The position numbers were made by a program, and so were the translations under genes. Shown one piece after another: positions 33,370 to 42,585 of a DNA stretch of 64,000 nt; position 1 is the stretch's first letter; the number at the start of each line of letters is the position of its first letter. The DNA lies in contig NZ_MSDV01000050.1 of assembly GCF_001931485.1 (NCBI RefSeq), forward strand, positions 62,001-126,000, given 5' to 3'. Under the pieces are notes generated by a model that was not told the origin of the DNA, did no database searches, and saw only the letters and a program-made list of their open reading frames with translations. The DNA is from Burkholderia sp. SRS-W-2-2016 (GTDB taxonomy: Bacteria; Pseudomonadota; Gammaproteobacteria; Burkholderiales; Burkholderiaceae).

Positions 33370-34368
33370 ATGAGCTTCTACCCGCACTACCGTCCGCGCC
33401 GTATGCGCCGTGACGACTTCTCGCGTCGTCTGATGCGCGAAAACCTCCTCACCACCAACGACCTGATTTACCCCGTGTTCATCGTCGAAGGCGCGAATGT
33501 GCGGCAAGCCGTGCCGTCGATGCCGGGCGTCGAGCGCGTGTCGGTCGATCTGCTGATGGGCGTCGCCGAGCAGTGCGTCGAATTGGGCGTGCCGGTGCTG
33601 TCGCTGTTCCCCGCGATCGAGCCGTCGCTGAAAACGCCCGATGGCCGCGAGGCGACCAACCCCGCCGGCCTGATCCCGCGCGCGGTGCGCGAACTGAAGA
33701 AGCACTTCCCCGATCTCGGCGTGCTCACCGACGTCGCGCTCGATCCGTACACGAGCCACGGCCAGGACGGCGTGCTCGACGAAGCCGGTTACGTGATGAA
33801 CGACGAAACCGTCGAGATCCTCGTCGCCCAGGCGCGCGCGCAGGCTGAAGCGGGCGTCGACATCGTCGCGCCGTCGGACATGATGGACGGCCGCATCGGC
33901 TCGATTCGCGGGATGCTCGAAAGCGAGAACCACATCCATACGCGCATCATGGCTTACGCGGCGAAGTTCGCTTCGGCGTTCTACGGCCCGTTCCGCGATG
34001 CCGTCGGTTCCGCGACGAACCTCGGCAAGAGCAACAAGATGACCTATCAGATGGACCCGGCCAATTCGAACGAAGCGCTGCGCGAAGTGGAAGCGGACAT
34101 CAACGAAGGCGCGGACATGGTGATGGTCAAGCCGGGCATGCCGTATCTGGACATCGTGCGGCGCGTGAAGGACGAGTTCCAGTTCCCGACCTACGTGTAC
34201 CAGGTGAGCGGTGAATACGCGATGCTGAAGGCTGCCGCACAGAACGGCTGGCTCGATCACGACAAGGTGATGATGGAATCGCTGCTCGCGTTCAAGCGTG
34301 CCGGCGCCGACGGCGTGCTGACCTATTTCGCGCTCGATGCGGCGCGGATTCTGCGCGACCAGAAGTAA
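33370..34368 (+). CDS. hemB: Delta-aminolevulinic acid dehydratase (porphobilinogen synthase)
   Basis: Encodes 332 aa from the ATG at 33370; the 33-codon upstream extension is unlike the family. It condenses two 5-aminolevulinate into porphobilinogen for haem. The Schiff-base lysines are in the NKMTYQMDP and MVKPGMPYLDI segments. The metal-site segment reads DVALDPYTSHGQDG, so the three Zn-binding Cys are replaced, indicating the Mg-dependent, non-zinc type. It has its own terminator. Confidence 0.95.
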   Translation: MSFYPHYRPRRMRRDDFSRRLMRENLLTTNDLIYPVFIVEGANVRQAVPSMPGVERVSVDLLMGVAEQCVELGVPVLSLFPAIEPSLKTPDGREATNPAGLIPRAVRELKKHFPDLGVLTDVALDPYTSHGQDGVLDEAGYVMNDETVEILVAQARAQAEAGVDIVAPSDMMDGRIGSIRGMLESENHIHTRIMAYAAKFASAFYGPFRDAVGSATNLGKSNKMTYQMDPANSNEALREVEADINEGADMVMVKPGMPYLDIVRRVKDEFQFPTYVYQVSGEYAMLKAAAQNGWLDHDKVMMESLLAFKRAGADGVLTYFALDAARILRDQK

Positions 34369-34403
34369 GACGGGGCGCGGATCATCGCGCGTGGCTGTCG
34401 AAA

Positions 34404-34443
34404 CAAAAACGGAGGTGGACCTATTGGTCTGCCTCCGTTTTTT
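34404..34443. terminator. Bidirectional terminator between hemB and dsbD
   Basis: The 10-bp stem AAAACGGAGG/CCTCCGTTTT has T runs on both strands and serves both convergent genes. Confidence 0.8.
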
Positions 34444-34507
34444 ATTGCGCCCTTCTTTTGGCCACGTGGCCGCCGAGCGCGCTGCGTCGCCGCTCGGCGC
34501 GGCTAGA

Positions 34508-36385
34508 CTACACCCCTGAGGCGCTCGCACGATCCAGCGTGCGCAGGAATTTATCCACGGATTCGTAGCCGACCACCCGCAGCACTTCCCTGCCGCCGTG
34601 ATCGAAGAAAATAATGCCCGGCGGCCCGAACAGATTGAAGCGCTTGAGCAGGGCCTGATCGTCGGGATTGTTCGCTGTCACGTCGGCGCGCAGCAGATTC
34701 ATCTGCTTCAGCTTCGCCTGCACGCGCGGATCGCTGAAGGTGAATTTCTCCATTTCCTTGCAGCTCACGCACCAGTCCGCATAAAAATCGAGCATCGCGG
34801 GCTGTGCAGCCGTTTTGACGGCCTGGTCGAGTTGGGCCGACGAACGTACCGGCGCGAACGTCAGATCGCTCTGCGCTGCCGCTCCGGCCGCGCCGGTGGC
34901 ATTAGCAAGCGATGCCCCGTTACCACCGCGTGCGGCGAGCACGGCGAGCGGTCGCAGCGGATCCGACGATCCCGCGGCGAGGCCGACCAGCAACGCGGCC
35001 GCCCACACCGCCATGACCACGCCGAGCGCCCGGCTGAAGCGGCGCCAGATCGAAGCGCCGGCAACCGCCGCGGAAAAGAGGCCGAGCGCCACCGCGGCGA
35101 TCAGCAGCCACAGCGCACTGAGCAGCATCGTCGCGGCCGCGCCCAGCACCGGCCAGACGATCCACAGCGCCGCCGCGAGCAGTACCACGCCGAAGAACAC
35201 CTTCACGCCGTCCATCCACTTGCCCGCGCGCGGCAGCAGCGTCCCCGCGCCGAGGCCGATGATCAGCAACGGCACGCCAAGCCCGATGCCCATCGAGAAC
35301 AGCGCCGCCCCGCCGAGCACCGCATTGCCGGTGTGCGCGATGAACGCGAGCACCGCGAACAGCGGCGCGGTCATGCAGGCGCCGACCACGAGTGCGGACA
35401 GTGCGCCCATCACCGCGACCGCTGTGAACTTGCCGCCGGAACGTCCCGTCGATGCGCTCGACACGCGATCGCGCCAACGCGCGGGCATCTCGATATCGAC
35501 GCCGGCGATCAGCAGCAGCGCAAAAATCGTCAGCAGCACGCCGAACGCGCCGAGCACCCACGGGTTCTGCAACCACGCGCCGAGACTTTGGCCGACCAGC
35601 GCGGCGGCGACGCCGAGTACCGTGTACACGAGCGCCATCCCGATCACATACGCAACCGACAACGCGAAACCGCGCCCACGCGTGACCGTCGCCCCTTCGC
35701 CGATGATGATCGCCGACAGAATCGGAATCATCGGATACGAACACGGCAGCAGGCTGAGAATCGCGCCAGCGACGAAATACAACCCAACGATCGCGAAGAA
35801 GCCGCCGCGCTGGAGCAGCGACTGTGCGTAGTCGGCGCTGGTTGCGCGTTCGTACCAGGGTTCGTCGTCAATGGCAGCGGATGGCTGGGTGACCGCGCCC
35901 GCCGCCGCGTTGCCCGCCGCCTGTAGCGCGGCGCCGCTCACGTGATACACGCGCTCCATCGGCGGGTAGCAGATGCCCGCATCAGCACACCCCTGCGACG
36001 TCACCGCGAGATCGAACGGCGCGCCCGCCTGCTTGACCGGCACACGGATCGTCAGCTCGTTGCGGTACGTCTCGACGTTCTTGTTGAACGTCTGGTCGAA
36101 TTTCACGTGACCGGCCGGCAACTGCGGCTCGCCGAGCGTCGCCGTGCCGTTGCGGGTCGCGAACGCAAAGCGCTCGCGATACATGTAGTAGCCGTCGGCG
36201 ATCTTGTACGTGACGACGACTTCGCCCGGCTTCTCGGACGCGCTGAATTTGAACGCGACGCTCGGGTCGAGGAAGTCGTCCGCGGCACGCGCAAGCGTGC
36301 CGAATTGCGCGAGGATCACGCAGCCGAACAGAAAGAATACGGTGCGCAGCGCAGCGCGCGCTCGCCGGTCGAGACCGTTAAACAT
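34508..36385 (-). CDS. dsbD: Thiol:disulfide interchange protein DsbD
   Basis: Encodes 625 aa from the ATG at 36385, which overlaps the cutA stop by eight bases. A signal peptide (to about residue 34) precedes the periplasmic alpha domain, with the Cys pair in CADAGICYPP. Eight TM helices follow, with the redox Cys in LLPCSYPMIP and GACMTAPLF. The C-terminal thioredoxin-like gamma domain has DWCVSCKEMEKF. It moves electrons from cytoplasmic thioredoxin to periplasmic DsbC and apocytochromes, fitting the ResB-CcsB genes nearby. Confidence 0.95.
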   Translation of the reverse strand: MFNGLDRRARAALRTVFFLFGCVILAQFGTLARAADDFLDPSVAFKFSASEKPGEVVVTYKIADGYYMYRERFAFATRNGTATLGEPQLPAGHVKFDQTFNKNVETYRNELTIRVPVKQAGAPFDLAVTSQGCADAGICYPPMERVYHVSGAALQAAGNAAAGAVTQPSAAIDDEPWYERATSADYAQSLLQRGGFFAIVGLYFVAGAILSLLPCSYPMIPILSAIIIGEGATVTRGRGFALSVAYVIGMALVYTVLGVAAALVGQSLGAWLQNPWVLGAFGVLLTIFALLLIAGVDIEMPARWRDRVSSASTGRSGGKFTAVAVMGALSALVVGACMTAPLFAVLAFIAHTGNAVLGGAALFSMGIGLGVPLLIIGLGAGTLLPRAGKWMDGVKVFFGVVLLAAALWIVWPVLGAAATMLLSALWLLIAAVALGLFSAAVAGASIWRRFSRALGVVMAVWAAALLVGLAAGSSDPLRPLAVLAARGGNGASLANATGAAGAAAQSDLTFAPVRSSAQLDQAVKTAAQPAMLDFYADWCVSCKEMEKFTFSDPRVQAKLKQMNLLRADVTANNPDDQALLKRFNLFGPPGIIFFDHGGREVLRVVGYESVDKFLRTLDRASASGV

Positions 36386-36710
36386 GGAGGGGACGTTGGG
36401 TTTCAGCTGTGATCCACTGGCCGTACGCGGCGGACGCCGTCGCTTGCCATGAGAGGATTTCCGGCGTGTCGTAGGGATGGTGCGCGTGAATGAACTGCTC
36501 GAGTTCGAGCGCGCGAGCGGTGCTGGTCTTGAACAGCAGCTGGATTTCCTGAGCCGTTTCGACCGAGCCCTGCCAGTGATAGCTCGACTGCACGCTGCCC
36601 AACTGCGTGACACACGCGCAGAGCCTGGCAGCCAGCGCTTCGGCGCCGAGCTTCTGTGCGACGGCCGCATCCGGCACCGTCGTCAGCATCAAGGTCACAT
36701 TCACACTCAC
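36378..36710 (-). CDS. cutA: Divalent-cation tolerance protein CutA
   Basis: Encodes 110 aa if the GTG at 36710 is used; GGAG lies five bases upstream and the length matches the family. The longer open frame adds 35 non-homologous residues. CutA motifs are LMLTTVPD at the N-terminus, ACVTQLGSVQSSYHWQG, EIQLLFKTS and HPYDTPEILSW. It is a small trimeric, PII-like protein; its true role is debated despite the name. The cutA-dsbD order is conserved in many proteobacteria. Confidence 0.9.
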   Translation of the reverse strand: MSVNVTLMLTTVPDAAVAQKLGAEALAARLCACVTQLGSVQSSYHWQGSVETAQEIQLLFKTSTARALELEQFIHAHHPYDTPEILSWQATASAAYGQWITAETQRPLHV

Positions 36711-36847
36711 ACAAGCTCCGGCGCCGCACGATTCAGATGCCGATATCGTATCACCTGCCCCTGTCGGGCCGCAGAGCGCCCCACCGCGTCGCATCTGGCT
36801 CCGGGGCTCATGCAATTTTCCTCGAGCGGATTACCGGCCCCAAAAAC

Positions 36848-36878
36848 AAAAAAGCCAGGCGATGCGCCTGGCTTTTTC
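36848..36878 (-). terminator. Terminator of the alpha operon (after rplQ)
   Basis: A perfect 13-bp stem (AAAAAGCCAGGCG with its complement, three-base loop) with T runs on both strands, 16 bases after the rplQ stop. Confidence 0.85.
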
Positions 36879-36893
36879 TCGAAGCTAAAAAGC

Positions 36894-37286
36894 TTATTCA
36901 GCTTCTTGCACTTCCGTTTCTTCAACTTCCGGACGGTCGAGCAGTTCGACCAGTGCCATCGGTGCGTTGTCGCCGACGCGGAAACCGAACTTCAGGATGC
37001 GCAGGTAGCCACCCGGACGGTTTGCGAAGCGCGGGCCGAGCACGTCGAACAGCTTCGTGACCGAGTCACGATCGCGCAGGCGGTTGAACGCCAGACGACG
37101 GTTTGCCAGCGACGGCTTCTTGCCGAGCGTGATCAGCGGCTCGACGACTTTACGGAGTTCTTTCGCCTTCGGCAGCGTGGTCTTGATGACTTCGTGCTCG
37201 ATCAGCGAGTTGGACATGTTACGGAGCATTGCCAGACGGTGGCTGCTCGTGCGGTTCAGTTTCCGCAGACCATGACGGTGACGCAT
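36894..37286 (-). CDS. rplQ: 50S ribosomal protein L17 (bL17)
   Basis: Encodes 130 aa. MRHRHGLRKLNRTSSHR at the N-terminus is diagnostic for L17. A short acidic C-tail (EVEETEVQEAE) extends beyond the core. It is the last gene of the alpha operon, 170 bases after rpoA, and is followed by a strong terminator. Confidence 0.97.
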   Translation of the reverse strand: MRHRHGLRKLNRTSSHRLAMLRNMSNSLIEHEVIKTTLPKAKELRKVVEPLITLGKKPSLANRRLAFNRLRDRDSVTKLFDVLGPRFANRPGGYLRILKFGFRVGDNAPMALVELLDRPEVEETEVQEAE

Positions 37287-37456
37287 GTTAATTCCTTCGG
37301 TTCAAAGTTTTGGTCCAGCTCTTCTATCGCGCTCGTTCCTGACGGGCAGGGAGCGCACGGGCCGGTAGTGAAAAAAGACAAGACGCGGATTTTAAAGGAA
37401 AATCCGCGTCTTTGCCAGTACACAGTACGCCGATACGACGGTGCGTTACACCCGAA

Positions 37457-38434
37457 TTACTTGTCGAGACCAGCCGGCGGCCAGTTTTCGAGCTTCATGC
37501 CGAGCGTCAGACCACGCGACGCCAGAACTTCCTTGATTTCGTTCAGCGACTTGCGGCCCAGATTCGGCGTCTTCAGCAGCTCGTTTTCCGTGCGCTGGAT
37601 CAGGTCGCCGATGTAGTAGATGTTCTCGGCCTTCAGGCAGTTCGCGGAACGGACCGTCAGTTCGAGATCGTCCACCGGACGCAGAAGGATCGGATCGATC
37701 TGCGGTGCGCGCGACGGTGCTTCTGCCGCTGCTTCCGTGCCTTCCAGTGCTGCGAAAACCGACAGCTGATCGACCAGAATACGCGCCGATTGACGGATCG
37801 CCTCTTCCGGCGAAATCACACCGTTGGTTTCGATGTTCATCACGAGCTTGTCGAGGTCGGTACGCTGCTCGACACGAGCGCTTTCGACCGCGTAGCTCAC
37901 GCGACGAACCGGCGAGAACGACGCGTCCAGCACGATACGGCCGATGATCTTGGCCGACTCTTCGCCATAACGACGCACGTTGCCCGGCACATAGCCGCGG
38001 CCCTTTTCGACCTTGATCTGCACGTCGAGCTTGCCGCCCTTCGACAGATGCGCAATCACGTGATCCGGGTTGATGACTTCGCAATCATGTGCGAGTTCGA
38101 TATCGCCGGCGGTGACCACGCCTTCGCCGTCCTTGCGCAGCGTAACCGTCACTTCGTCACGGTTATGCAGCTTGAAGACGACACCCTTCAGGTTCAACAG
38201 CAGGTTGACCACATCCTCTTGCACACCGTCGAGCGTCGAATACTCGTGCACGACGCCTGCGATCGTCACTTCGGTCGGCGCATAGCCAACCATCGACGAC
38301 AGCAGCACGCGCCGAAGCGCGTTACCCAAGGTGTGGCCGTAACCGCGTTCAAACGGTTCCATGACCACTTTCGCGTGGCTCTCGCCAAGCGATTCAACTG
38401 CAATGATCTTGGGCTTCAACAAACTGGTTTGCAT
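37457..38434 (-). CDS. rpoA: DNA-directed RNA polymerase subunit alpha
   Basis: Encodes 325 aa. The N-terminal assembly domain (about 1-235) carries ERGYGHTLGNALRRVLLSS, used for dimerisation and contact with beta. A flexible linker (about 236-250) leads to the C-terminal domain with VDDLELTVRSANCLKAENI, which binds UP elements and activators, and NLGRKSLNEIKEVL. It sits between rpsD and rplQ as in most proteobacteria. Confidence 0.98.
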   Translation of the reverse strand: MQTSLLKPKIIAVESLGESHAKVVMEPFERGYGHTLGNALRRVLLSSMVGYAPTEVTIAGVVHEYSTLDGVQEDVVNLLLNLKGVVFKLHNRDEVTVTLRKDGEGVVTAGDIELAHDCEVINPDHVIAHLSKGGKLDVQIKVEKGRGYVPGNVRRYGEESAKIIGRIVLDASFSPVRRVSYAVESARVEQRTDLDKLVMNIETNGVISPEEAIRQSARILVDQLSVFAALEGTEAAAEAPSRAPQIDPILLRPVDDLELTVRSANCLKAENIYYIGDLIQRTENELLKTPNLGRKSLNEIKEVLASRGLTLGMKLENWPPAGLDK

Positions 38435-38557
38435 AGGTTTTCCTTTTCAATACCCTCGGCTCGTTACACCGATAAGGCTGACCGGTAACAACCTGAAAGA
38501 AAACAGCCGAGACGCCCCCTTGCTCAACGCAAACGGGTGCCCCGGCCGTCAATCCGA

Positions 38558-39181
38558 TTACCGCGAATACAATTCGACGATCAGGCTTTCGTTGATATCG
38601 CCAGCGATGTCGCTGCGTTCCGGCTTCTGCTTAAAGGTACCTTCGAACTTCTTCGCGTCGACCGCGACCCAGCTCGGCATGCCGCCTTGTTCAGCGAGCG
38701 ACAGGGCTTCGACGATACGAGCCTGCTTGCGCTTCTGTTCGCGCACGGCAACGATGTCGCCAGCCTTCACTTGCATCGACGGGATGTTCGACACGACGCC
38801 GTTCACCATGATCGCCTTGTGGCTCACGAGCTGACGTGCTTCAGCGCGCGTCGAGCCGAAGCCCATGCGATACACGACGTTGTCCAGACGCGACTCGAGC
38901 AGTTGCAGCAGGTTTTCACCCGTGTTGCCCTTCAGGCGGTCTGCTTCAGCGAAGTAGCGGCGGAACTGACGCTCGAGCACGCCGTAGATACGCTTAACTT
39001 TTTGCTTTTCGCGCAGCTGCGTACCGTAGTCCGACGTACGAGCGCCCGAAGTGCGACCGTGCTGACCCGGCTTGCTGTCGAGCTTGCACTTGTCAGCGAG
39101 CGAGCGGCGTGCGCTCTTCAGGAACAGGTCGGTGCCTTCACGGCGGGACAGCTTGGCCTTAGGGCCGATATAACGTGCCAC
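38558..39181 (-). CDS. rpsD: 30S ribosomal protein S4 (uS4)
   Basis: Encodes 207 aa from a GTG start preceded by AGAAGGAA. It has the uS4 N-terminal segment (MARYIGPKAKLSRREGTDLF) and an S4 RNA-binding domain at about 97-160 (LESRLDNVVYRMGFGSTRAEARQLV). The N-terminal zinc-type Cys cluster is absent, apart from a single Cys. S4 nucleates 30S assembly and in E. coli represses the alpha operon translationally; whether it does so here is not shown. Confidence 0.97.
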   Translation of the reverse strand: MARYIGPKAKLSRREGTDLFLKSARRSLADKCKLDSKPGQHGRTSGARTSDYGTQLREKQKVKRIYGVLERQFRRYFAEADRLKGNTGENLLQLLESRLDNVVYRMGFGSTRAEARQLVSHKAIMVNGVVSNIPSMQVKAGDIVAVREQKRKQARIVEALSLAEQGGMPSWVAVDAKKFEGTFKQKPERSDIAGDINESLIVELYSR

Positions 39182-39330
39182 GTTAATTCCTTCTGTGATT
39201 GATCACGCGAATGCATACACTCGCGCTAGTCCGAACCCTTTGGGTCGAACGGTGGGCTTAGTCAATTCAATAACGAGCGAAGCCTGCCGCCGCGCAAAGC
39301 GGCAACAGGCGCTCGCAAAAACCCGGCGTC

Positions 39331-39735
39331 TTAGATACGACGACGCTTCGGCGGACGGCAGCCGTTATGCGGGACCGGCGTCACGTCGGAGATCGCGGTG
39401 ATCTTGATGCCAAGACCATGCAGCGCGCGCACCGCCGATTCGCGGCCAGGACCGGGGCCCTTGATCCGCACTTCGAGGTTCTTCACGCCGTATTCCATCG
39501 CCACGCGGCCAGCCGATTCGGCTGCGACCTGAGCTGCAAACGGGGTCGATTTACGCGAACCCTTGAAGCCCTGGCCACCCGACGTTGCCCAAGCAAGCGC
39601 GTTGCCTTGACGGTCGGTGATCGTGATGATGGTGTTGTTGAACGACGCGTGAACGTGAACCACGCCCTCGGCGACGTTCTTCTTGACCTTCTTGCGAACG
39701 CGTTGCGCCGCGGAGTTGTTCGAAGCCTTAGCCAT
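39331..39735 (-). CDS. rpsK: 30S ribosomal protein S11 (uS11)
   Basis: Encodes 134 aa. A basic N-terminal tail (KKVKKNVAEG) is followed by the conserved VHVHASFNNTIITITDRQGN, and the C-terminus ends in PHNGCRPPKRRRI, the S11 signature. It lines the platform of the 30S subunit near the mRNA exit. It lies 28 bases after rpsM in the alpha operon. Confidence 0.98.
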   Translation of the reverse strand: MAKASNNSAAQRVRKKVKKNVAEGVVHVHASFNNTIITITDRQGNALAWATSGGQGFKGSRKSTPFAAQVAAESAGRVAMEYGVKNLEVRIKGPGPGRESAVRALHGLGIKITAISDVTPVPHNGCRPPKRRRI

Positions 39736-39763
39736 TACGTTTTCCTGTAACTGTCAGTTCCGC

Positions 39764-40129
39764 TTACTTCTTCAGCGACTGCGCTGCACGACGCGGACCC
39801 TTGCGCGTACGAGCATTCGTACGCGTGCGCTGGCCGCGCAGGGGCAGACCCTTACGATGCCGCACGCCGCGATAGCAGCCGAGATCCATCAGGCGCTTAA
39901 TGTTCATCGTCGTTTCACGGCGCAGATCGCCTTCAACGATGAACTTGCCGACTTCTTCACGCAGCTTTTCGAGGTCTGCGTCGGTCAGGTCTTTGACCTT
40001 CTTCGAAAATGCCACACCAGCAGCGACGCAAATGTCGCGCGAGCGCGTGCGGCCGACACCGTAAATAGCCGTCAGGCCGATTTCGGTATGCTGGTGATTC
40101 GGGATGTTAACCCCTGCGATACGAGCCAT
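39764..40129 (-). CDS. rpsM: 30S ribosomal protein S13 (uS13)
   Basis: Encodes 121 aa. MARIAGVNIPNHQHTEIGLT and the C-terminal GLPLRGQRTRTNARTRKG are diagnostic. The basic C-tail contacts P-site tRNA and the head forms bridges to the 50S subunit. It begins the alpha operon, 41 bases after rpmJ, with no separate promoter that I can identify. Confidence 0.98.
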   Translation of the reverse strand: MARIAGVNIPNHQHTEIGLTAIYGVGRTRSRDICVAAGVAFSKKVKDLTDADLEKLREEVGKFIVEGDLRRETTMNIKRLMDLGCYRGVRHRKGLPLRGQRTRTNARTRKGPRRAAQSLKK

Positions 40130-40170
40130 TGTTTTTCCTCAAACAAAAAGCGCAAGCAAAAGCGCGGCGT

Positions 40171-40287
40171 TCAGCCTTGACGCTGTTTGTGGCGCGGATC
40201 AGAGCTGCAAATCACGCGCACAACGCCCTTGCGCTTGATGATCTTGCAATTGCGGCAAATGCGCTTAACCGATGCCATCACTTTCAT
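40171..40287 (-). CDS. rpmJ: 50S ribosomal protein L36 (bL36)
   Basis: Encodes 38 aa, read directly from the sequence on the minus strand: it begins [20 protein letters not shown] and ends [11 protein letters not shown]. The zinc ligands Cys11, Cys14, Cys27 and His33 are all present, so this is the zinc-binding (C+) form. It lies between infA and rpsM, its usual site at the end of the spc operon. Confidence 0.96.
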
Positions 40288-40307
40288 GATATTACCCTTT
40301 TTTCAAA

Positions 40308-40526
40308 TCACTTCGCCCGGAACACGATCCGCGCACGCGACAGATCGTAAGGCGTCAATTCAACCGTCACCTTGTCGCCCGGCAGGATCCGGATGTAGTG
40401 CATCCGCATCTTGCCGGATATGTGTCCCAATACGACATGGCCGTTTTCCAGCTTCACCCTGAAGGTAGCATTTGGCAGGTTCTCAATTACTTCGCCCTGC
40501 ATCTGGATCACATCGTCTTTGGCCAT
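40308..40526 (-). CDS. infA: Translation initiation factor IF-1
   Basis: Encodes 72 aa, a single S1/OB-fold. MAKDDVIQMQGEVIENLPN and the C-terminal DKVTVELTPYDLSRARIVFR are diagnostic. It blocks the A site during initiation. It sits between secY and rpmJ; eight bases separate it from secY. Confidence 0.98.
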   Translation of the reverse strand: MAKDDVIQMQGEVIENLPNATFRVKLENGHVVLGHISGKMRMHYIRILPGDKVTVELTPYDLSRARIVFRAK

Positions 40527-40534
40527 AAGTCCTT

Positions 40535-41881
40535 TCAGCGCATCGGGACGCCGCCGCCTTTGAAATTAGCTTTCTTCAGCAGCGATTCATACTGTTGCGA
40601 CATAACGTACGACTGCACCTGCGCCATGAAATCCATTGTGACGACGACAATGATCAGCAGCGACGTTCCACCAAAATAAAACGGCACGTTCCAGCGCAGC
40701 ACCAGAAATTCGGGCAGCAGGCAAACGAACACGATGTAGATCGCACCGGCCAGCGTCAGACGCGTGAGAATGCGGTCAATATATCGCGCCGTCTGATCGC
40801 CCGGGCGGATGCCAGGGACGAAAGCGCCGCTCTTTTTCAGGTTGTCGGCCGTTTCCCTGCTGTTGAACACCAGTGCGGTGTAGAAAAAGCAGAAGAAGAC
40901 GATCGCCAACGCGTACAGCAACACGTACACGGGTTGACCGGGCTTCAGGGCTTCGGCCACGTTGTGCAACGTGTCTGCGAACCAGCTGGTACGCGACCCC
41001 GAACTAAACCAGTTCAGGATGGTTGCCGGGAAGAGAATGATCGACGATGCGAAGATCGGCGGAATCACGCCCGACATGTTCAGCTTCAGCGGCAAATGCG
41101 AAGACTGGCCGCCGTAAATCTTGTTGCCCACCTGCCGCTTTGCGTAGTTCACAAGAATCTTGCGCTGGCCGCGTTCGATGAACACCACCAGATACGTCAC
41201 AGCAGCAATCAGCGCGACGACAATAATCGCCGAGATGATGCTCATCGAGCCAGTTCGCACCAGTTCAAAGAGACCACCGATTGCGTTCGGGAAACCCGCC
41301 GCAATACCACCGAAAATGATGATCGAGATACCGTTACCGAGCCCGCGCTCCGTGATCTGCTCACCCAGCCACATCAGGAACATCGTGCCGGTCACCAGCG
41401 TCACGACCGTCGTCAAACGGAATACCATCCCCGGATCGATCACAAGGCCCGGCTGATTCTCAAGCGCGACGGCAATGCCGAACGCCTGGAACGTCGCCAG
41501 CACGACCGTGAAGATCCGCGTGTACTGCGTAATCTTCCGCTGACCTGCCTGCCCTTCCTTCTTCAGCGCCTCGAGTTGCGGCGAGACGATCGCCAGCAAC
41601 TGCATGATGATCGACGCCGAAATGTAGGGCATGATGCCCAGCGCGAAAATCGTGAACCGCGAAAGTGCGCCACCCGAGAACATGTTGAACATGCCAAGGA
41701 TGCCGCCCGACTGGCTTTGGAACAACTTTGCCAGTTGGTCCGGGTCGATGCCCGGCACCGGAATATGCGCGCCGATGCGGTAGACGACCAGCGCCAGCAG
41801 CAGGAACACTGCACGCCGACGCAGATCGCCAAACTTCGCCGCGCCGCGACCGGGTTTTGCGAGACTCGGGCTGTTAGCCAA
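40535..41881 (-). CDS. secY: Protein translocase subunit SecY
   Basis: Encodes 448 aa from a TTG start, giving (M)ANSPSLAKPG; GGAGAAGG lies just upstream, while the longer frame adds six non-conserved residues. It has ten TM helices, including the plug-region segment YRIGAHIPVPGID and the cytoplasmic loops IERGQRKILVNYAKRQVGNK and IRPGDQTARYID that bind SecA and ribosomes. It forms the SecYEG channel in the inner membrane. It follows rplO in the spc operon. Confidence 0.97.
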   Translation of the reverse strand: MANSPSLAKPGRGAAKFGDLRRRAVFLLLALVVYRIGAHIPVPGIDPDQLAKLFQSQSGGILGMFNMFSGGALSRFTIFALGIMPYISASIIMQLLAIVSPQLEALKKEGQAGQRKITQYTRIFTVVLATFQAFGIAVALENQPGLVIDPGMVFRLTTVVTLVTGTMFLMWLGEQITERGLGNGISIIIFGGIAAGFPNAIGGLFELVRTGSMSIISAIIVVALIAAVTYLVVFIERGQRKILVNYAKRQVGNKIYGGQSSHLPLKLNMSGVIPPIFASSIILFPATILNWFSSGSRTSWFADTLHNVAEALKPGQPVYVLLYALAIVFFCFFYTALVFNSRETADNLKKSGAFVPGIRPGDQTARYIDRILTRLTLAGAIYIVFVCLLPEFLVLRWNVPFYFGGTSLLIIVVVTMDFMAQVQSYVMSQQYESLLKKANFKGGGVPMR

Positions 41882-41927
41882 GTACCTTCTCCGATGCAAA
41901 TGCTAGTGACGGCAAATAACTTGCGCG

Positions 41928-42362
41928 TTACTCGGCAAAAGAGCCACCGGCTGCTTCGATAGCAGCGCGTGCACCCTTCGTCGCACCCAGACCCTTCACA
42001 ACGACCTTGCGCTTGAGCTCGCCCGTCGCGATGATCTTGGCGCTACGGATCAGCTCGCCGACCAGGCCGGCTTGCTTGAGAGCCAGCAGATCGATTTCGT
42101 CGACCGGCAGCTTCTCGAGATCCGACAGACGCACTTCACCGACGAATTCCTTCGTCAGCGAGGTGAAGCCGCGCTTCGGCAGGCGACGTTGCAGCGGCAT
42201 TTGACCGCCTTCGAAGCCAACCTTGTGAAAGCCGCCCGAACGCGACTTCTGACCCTTGTGACCACGGCCAGCGGTCTTGCCGAGGCCGGAGCCGATGCCG
42301 CGACCAACGCGACGCTTTGCGTGCTTCGCGCCTTCAGCCGGCTTCAGGTTATTCAATTCCAT
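41928..42362 (-). CDS. rplO: 50S ribosomal protein L15 (uL15)
   Basis: Encodes 144 aa from the ATG at 42362 with AAGGAG upstream. The Gly/Arg-rich N-terminus (RVGRGIGSGLGKTAGRGHKG) threads into 23S rRNA, and GGFHKVGFEGGQMPLQRRLPKRGF is typical. It lies between rpmD and secY. Confidence 0.98.
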   Translation of the reverse strand: MELNNLKPAEGAKHAKRRVGRGIGSGLGKTAGRGHKGQKSRSGGFHKVGFEGGQMPLQRRLPKRGFTSLTKEFVGEVRLSDLEKLPVDEIDLLALKQAGLVGELIRSAKIIATGELKRKVVVKGLGATKGARAAIEAAGGSFAE

Positions 42363-42391
42363 TATCAACTCCTTGAGTCCTGGTCAGCCGC

Positions 42392-42574
42392 TTAGCCGAT
42401 GACCTTAACGAGGTACGAAACCTTGTTGATCATGCCGCGCACAGCCGGCGTGTCCTGCAACTCGCTAACCGAGTTGAGTCGGCGCAGGCCCAGGCCACGC
42501 ACCGTTGCACGGTGCGATTCACGGGTGCCGATCAGGCTCTTGACGAGCTGGATCTTGACAGTTTTATCAGACAT
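42392..42574 (-). CDS. rpmD: 50S ribosomal protein L30 (uL30)
   Basis: Encodes 60 aa from the ATG at 42574, preceded by AAAGGTGG; a GTG three codons earlier is less likely. It has the family segment VKSLIGTRESHRATVRGLGL and NKVSYLVKV at the C-terminus. It lies between rpsE and rplO. Confidence 0.97.
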   Translation of the reverse strand: MSDKTVKIQLVKSLIGTRESHRATVRGLGLRRLNSVSELQDTPAVRGMINKVSYLVKVIG

Positions 42575-42585
42575 GGTGTCCACCT

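Noticed and set aside
36386..36670. N-terminal extension of dsbD
   Set aside because: It overlaps cutA in another frame and is Arg/Ser-rich; the signal peptide starts at the ATG at 36385.
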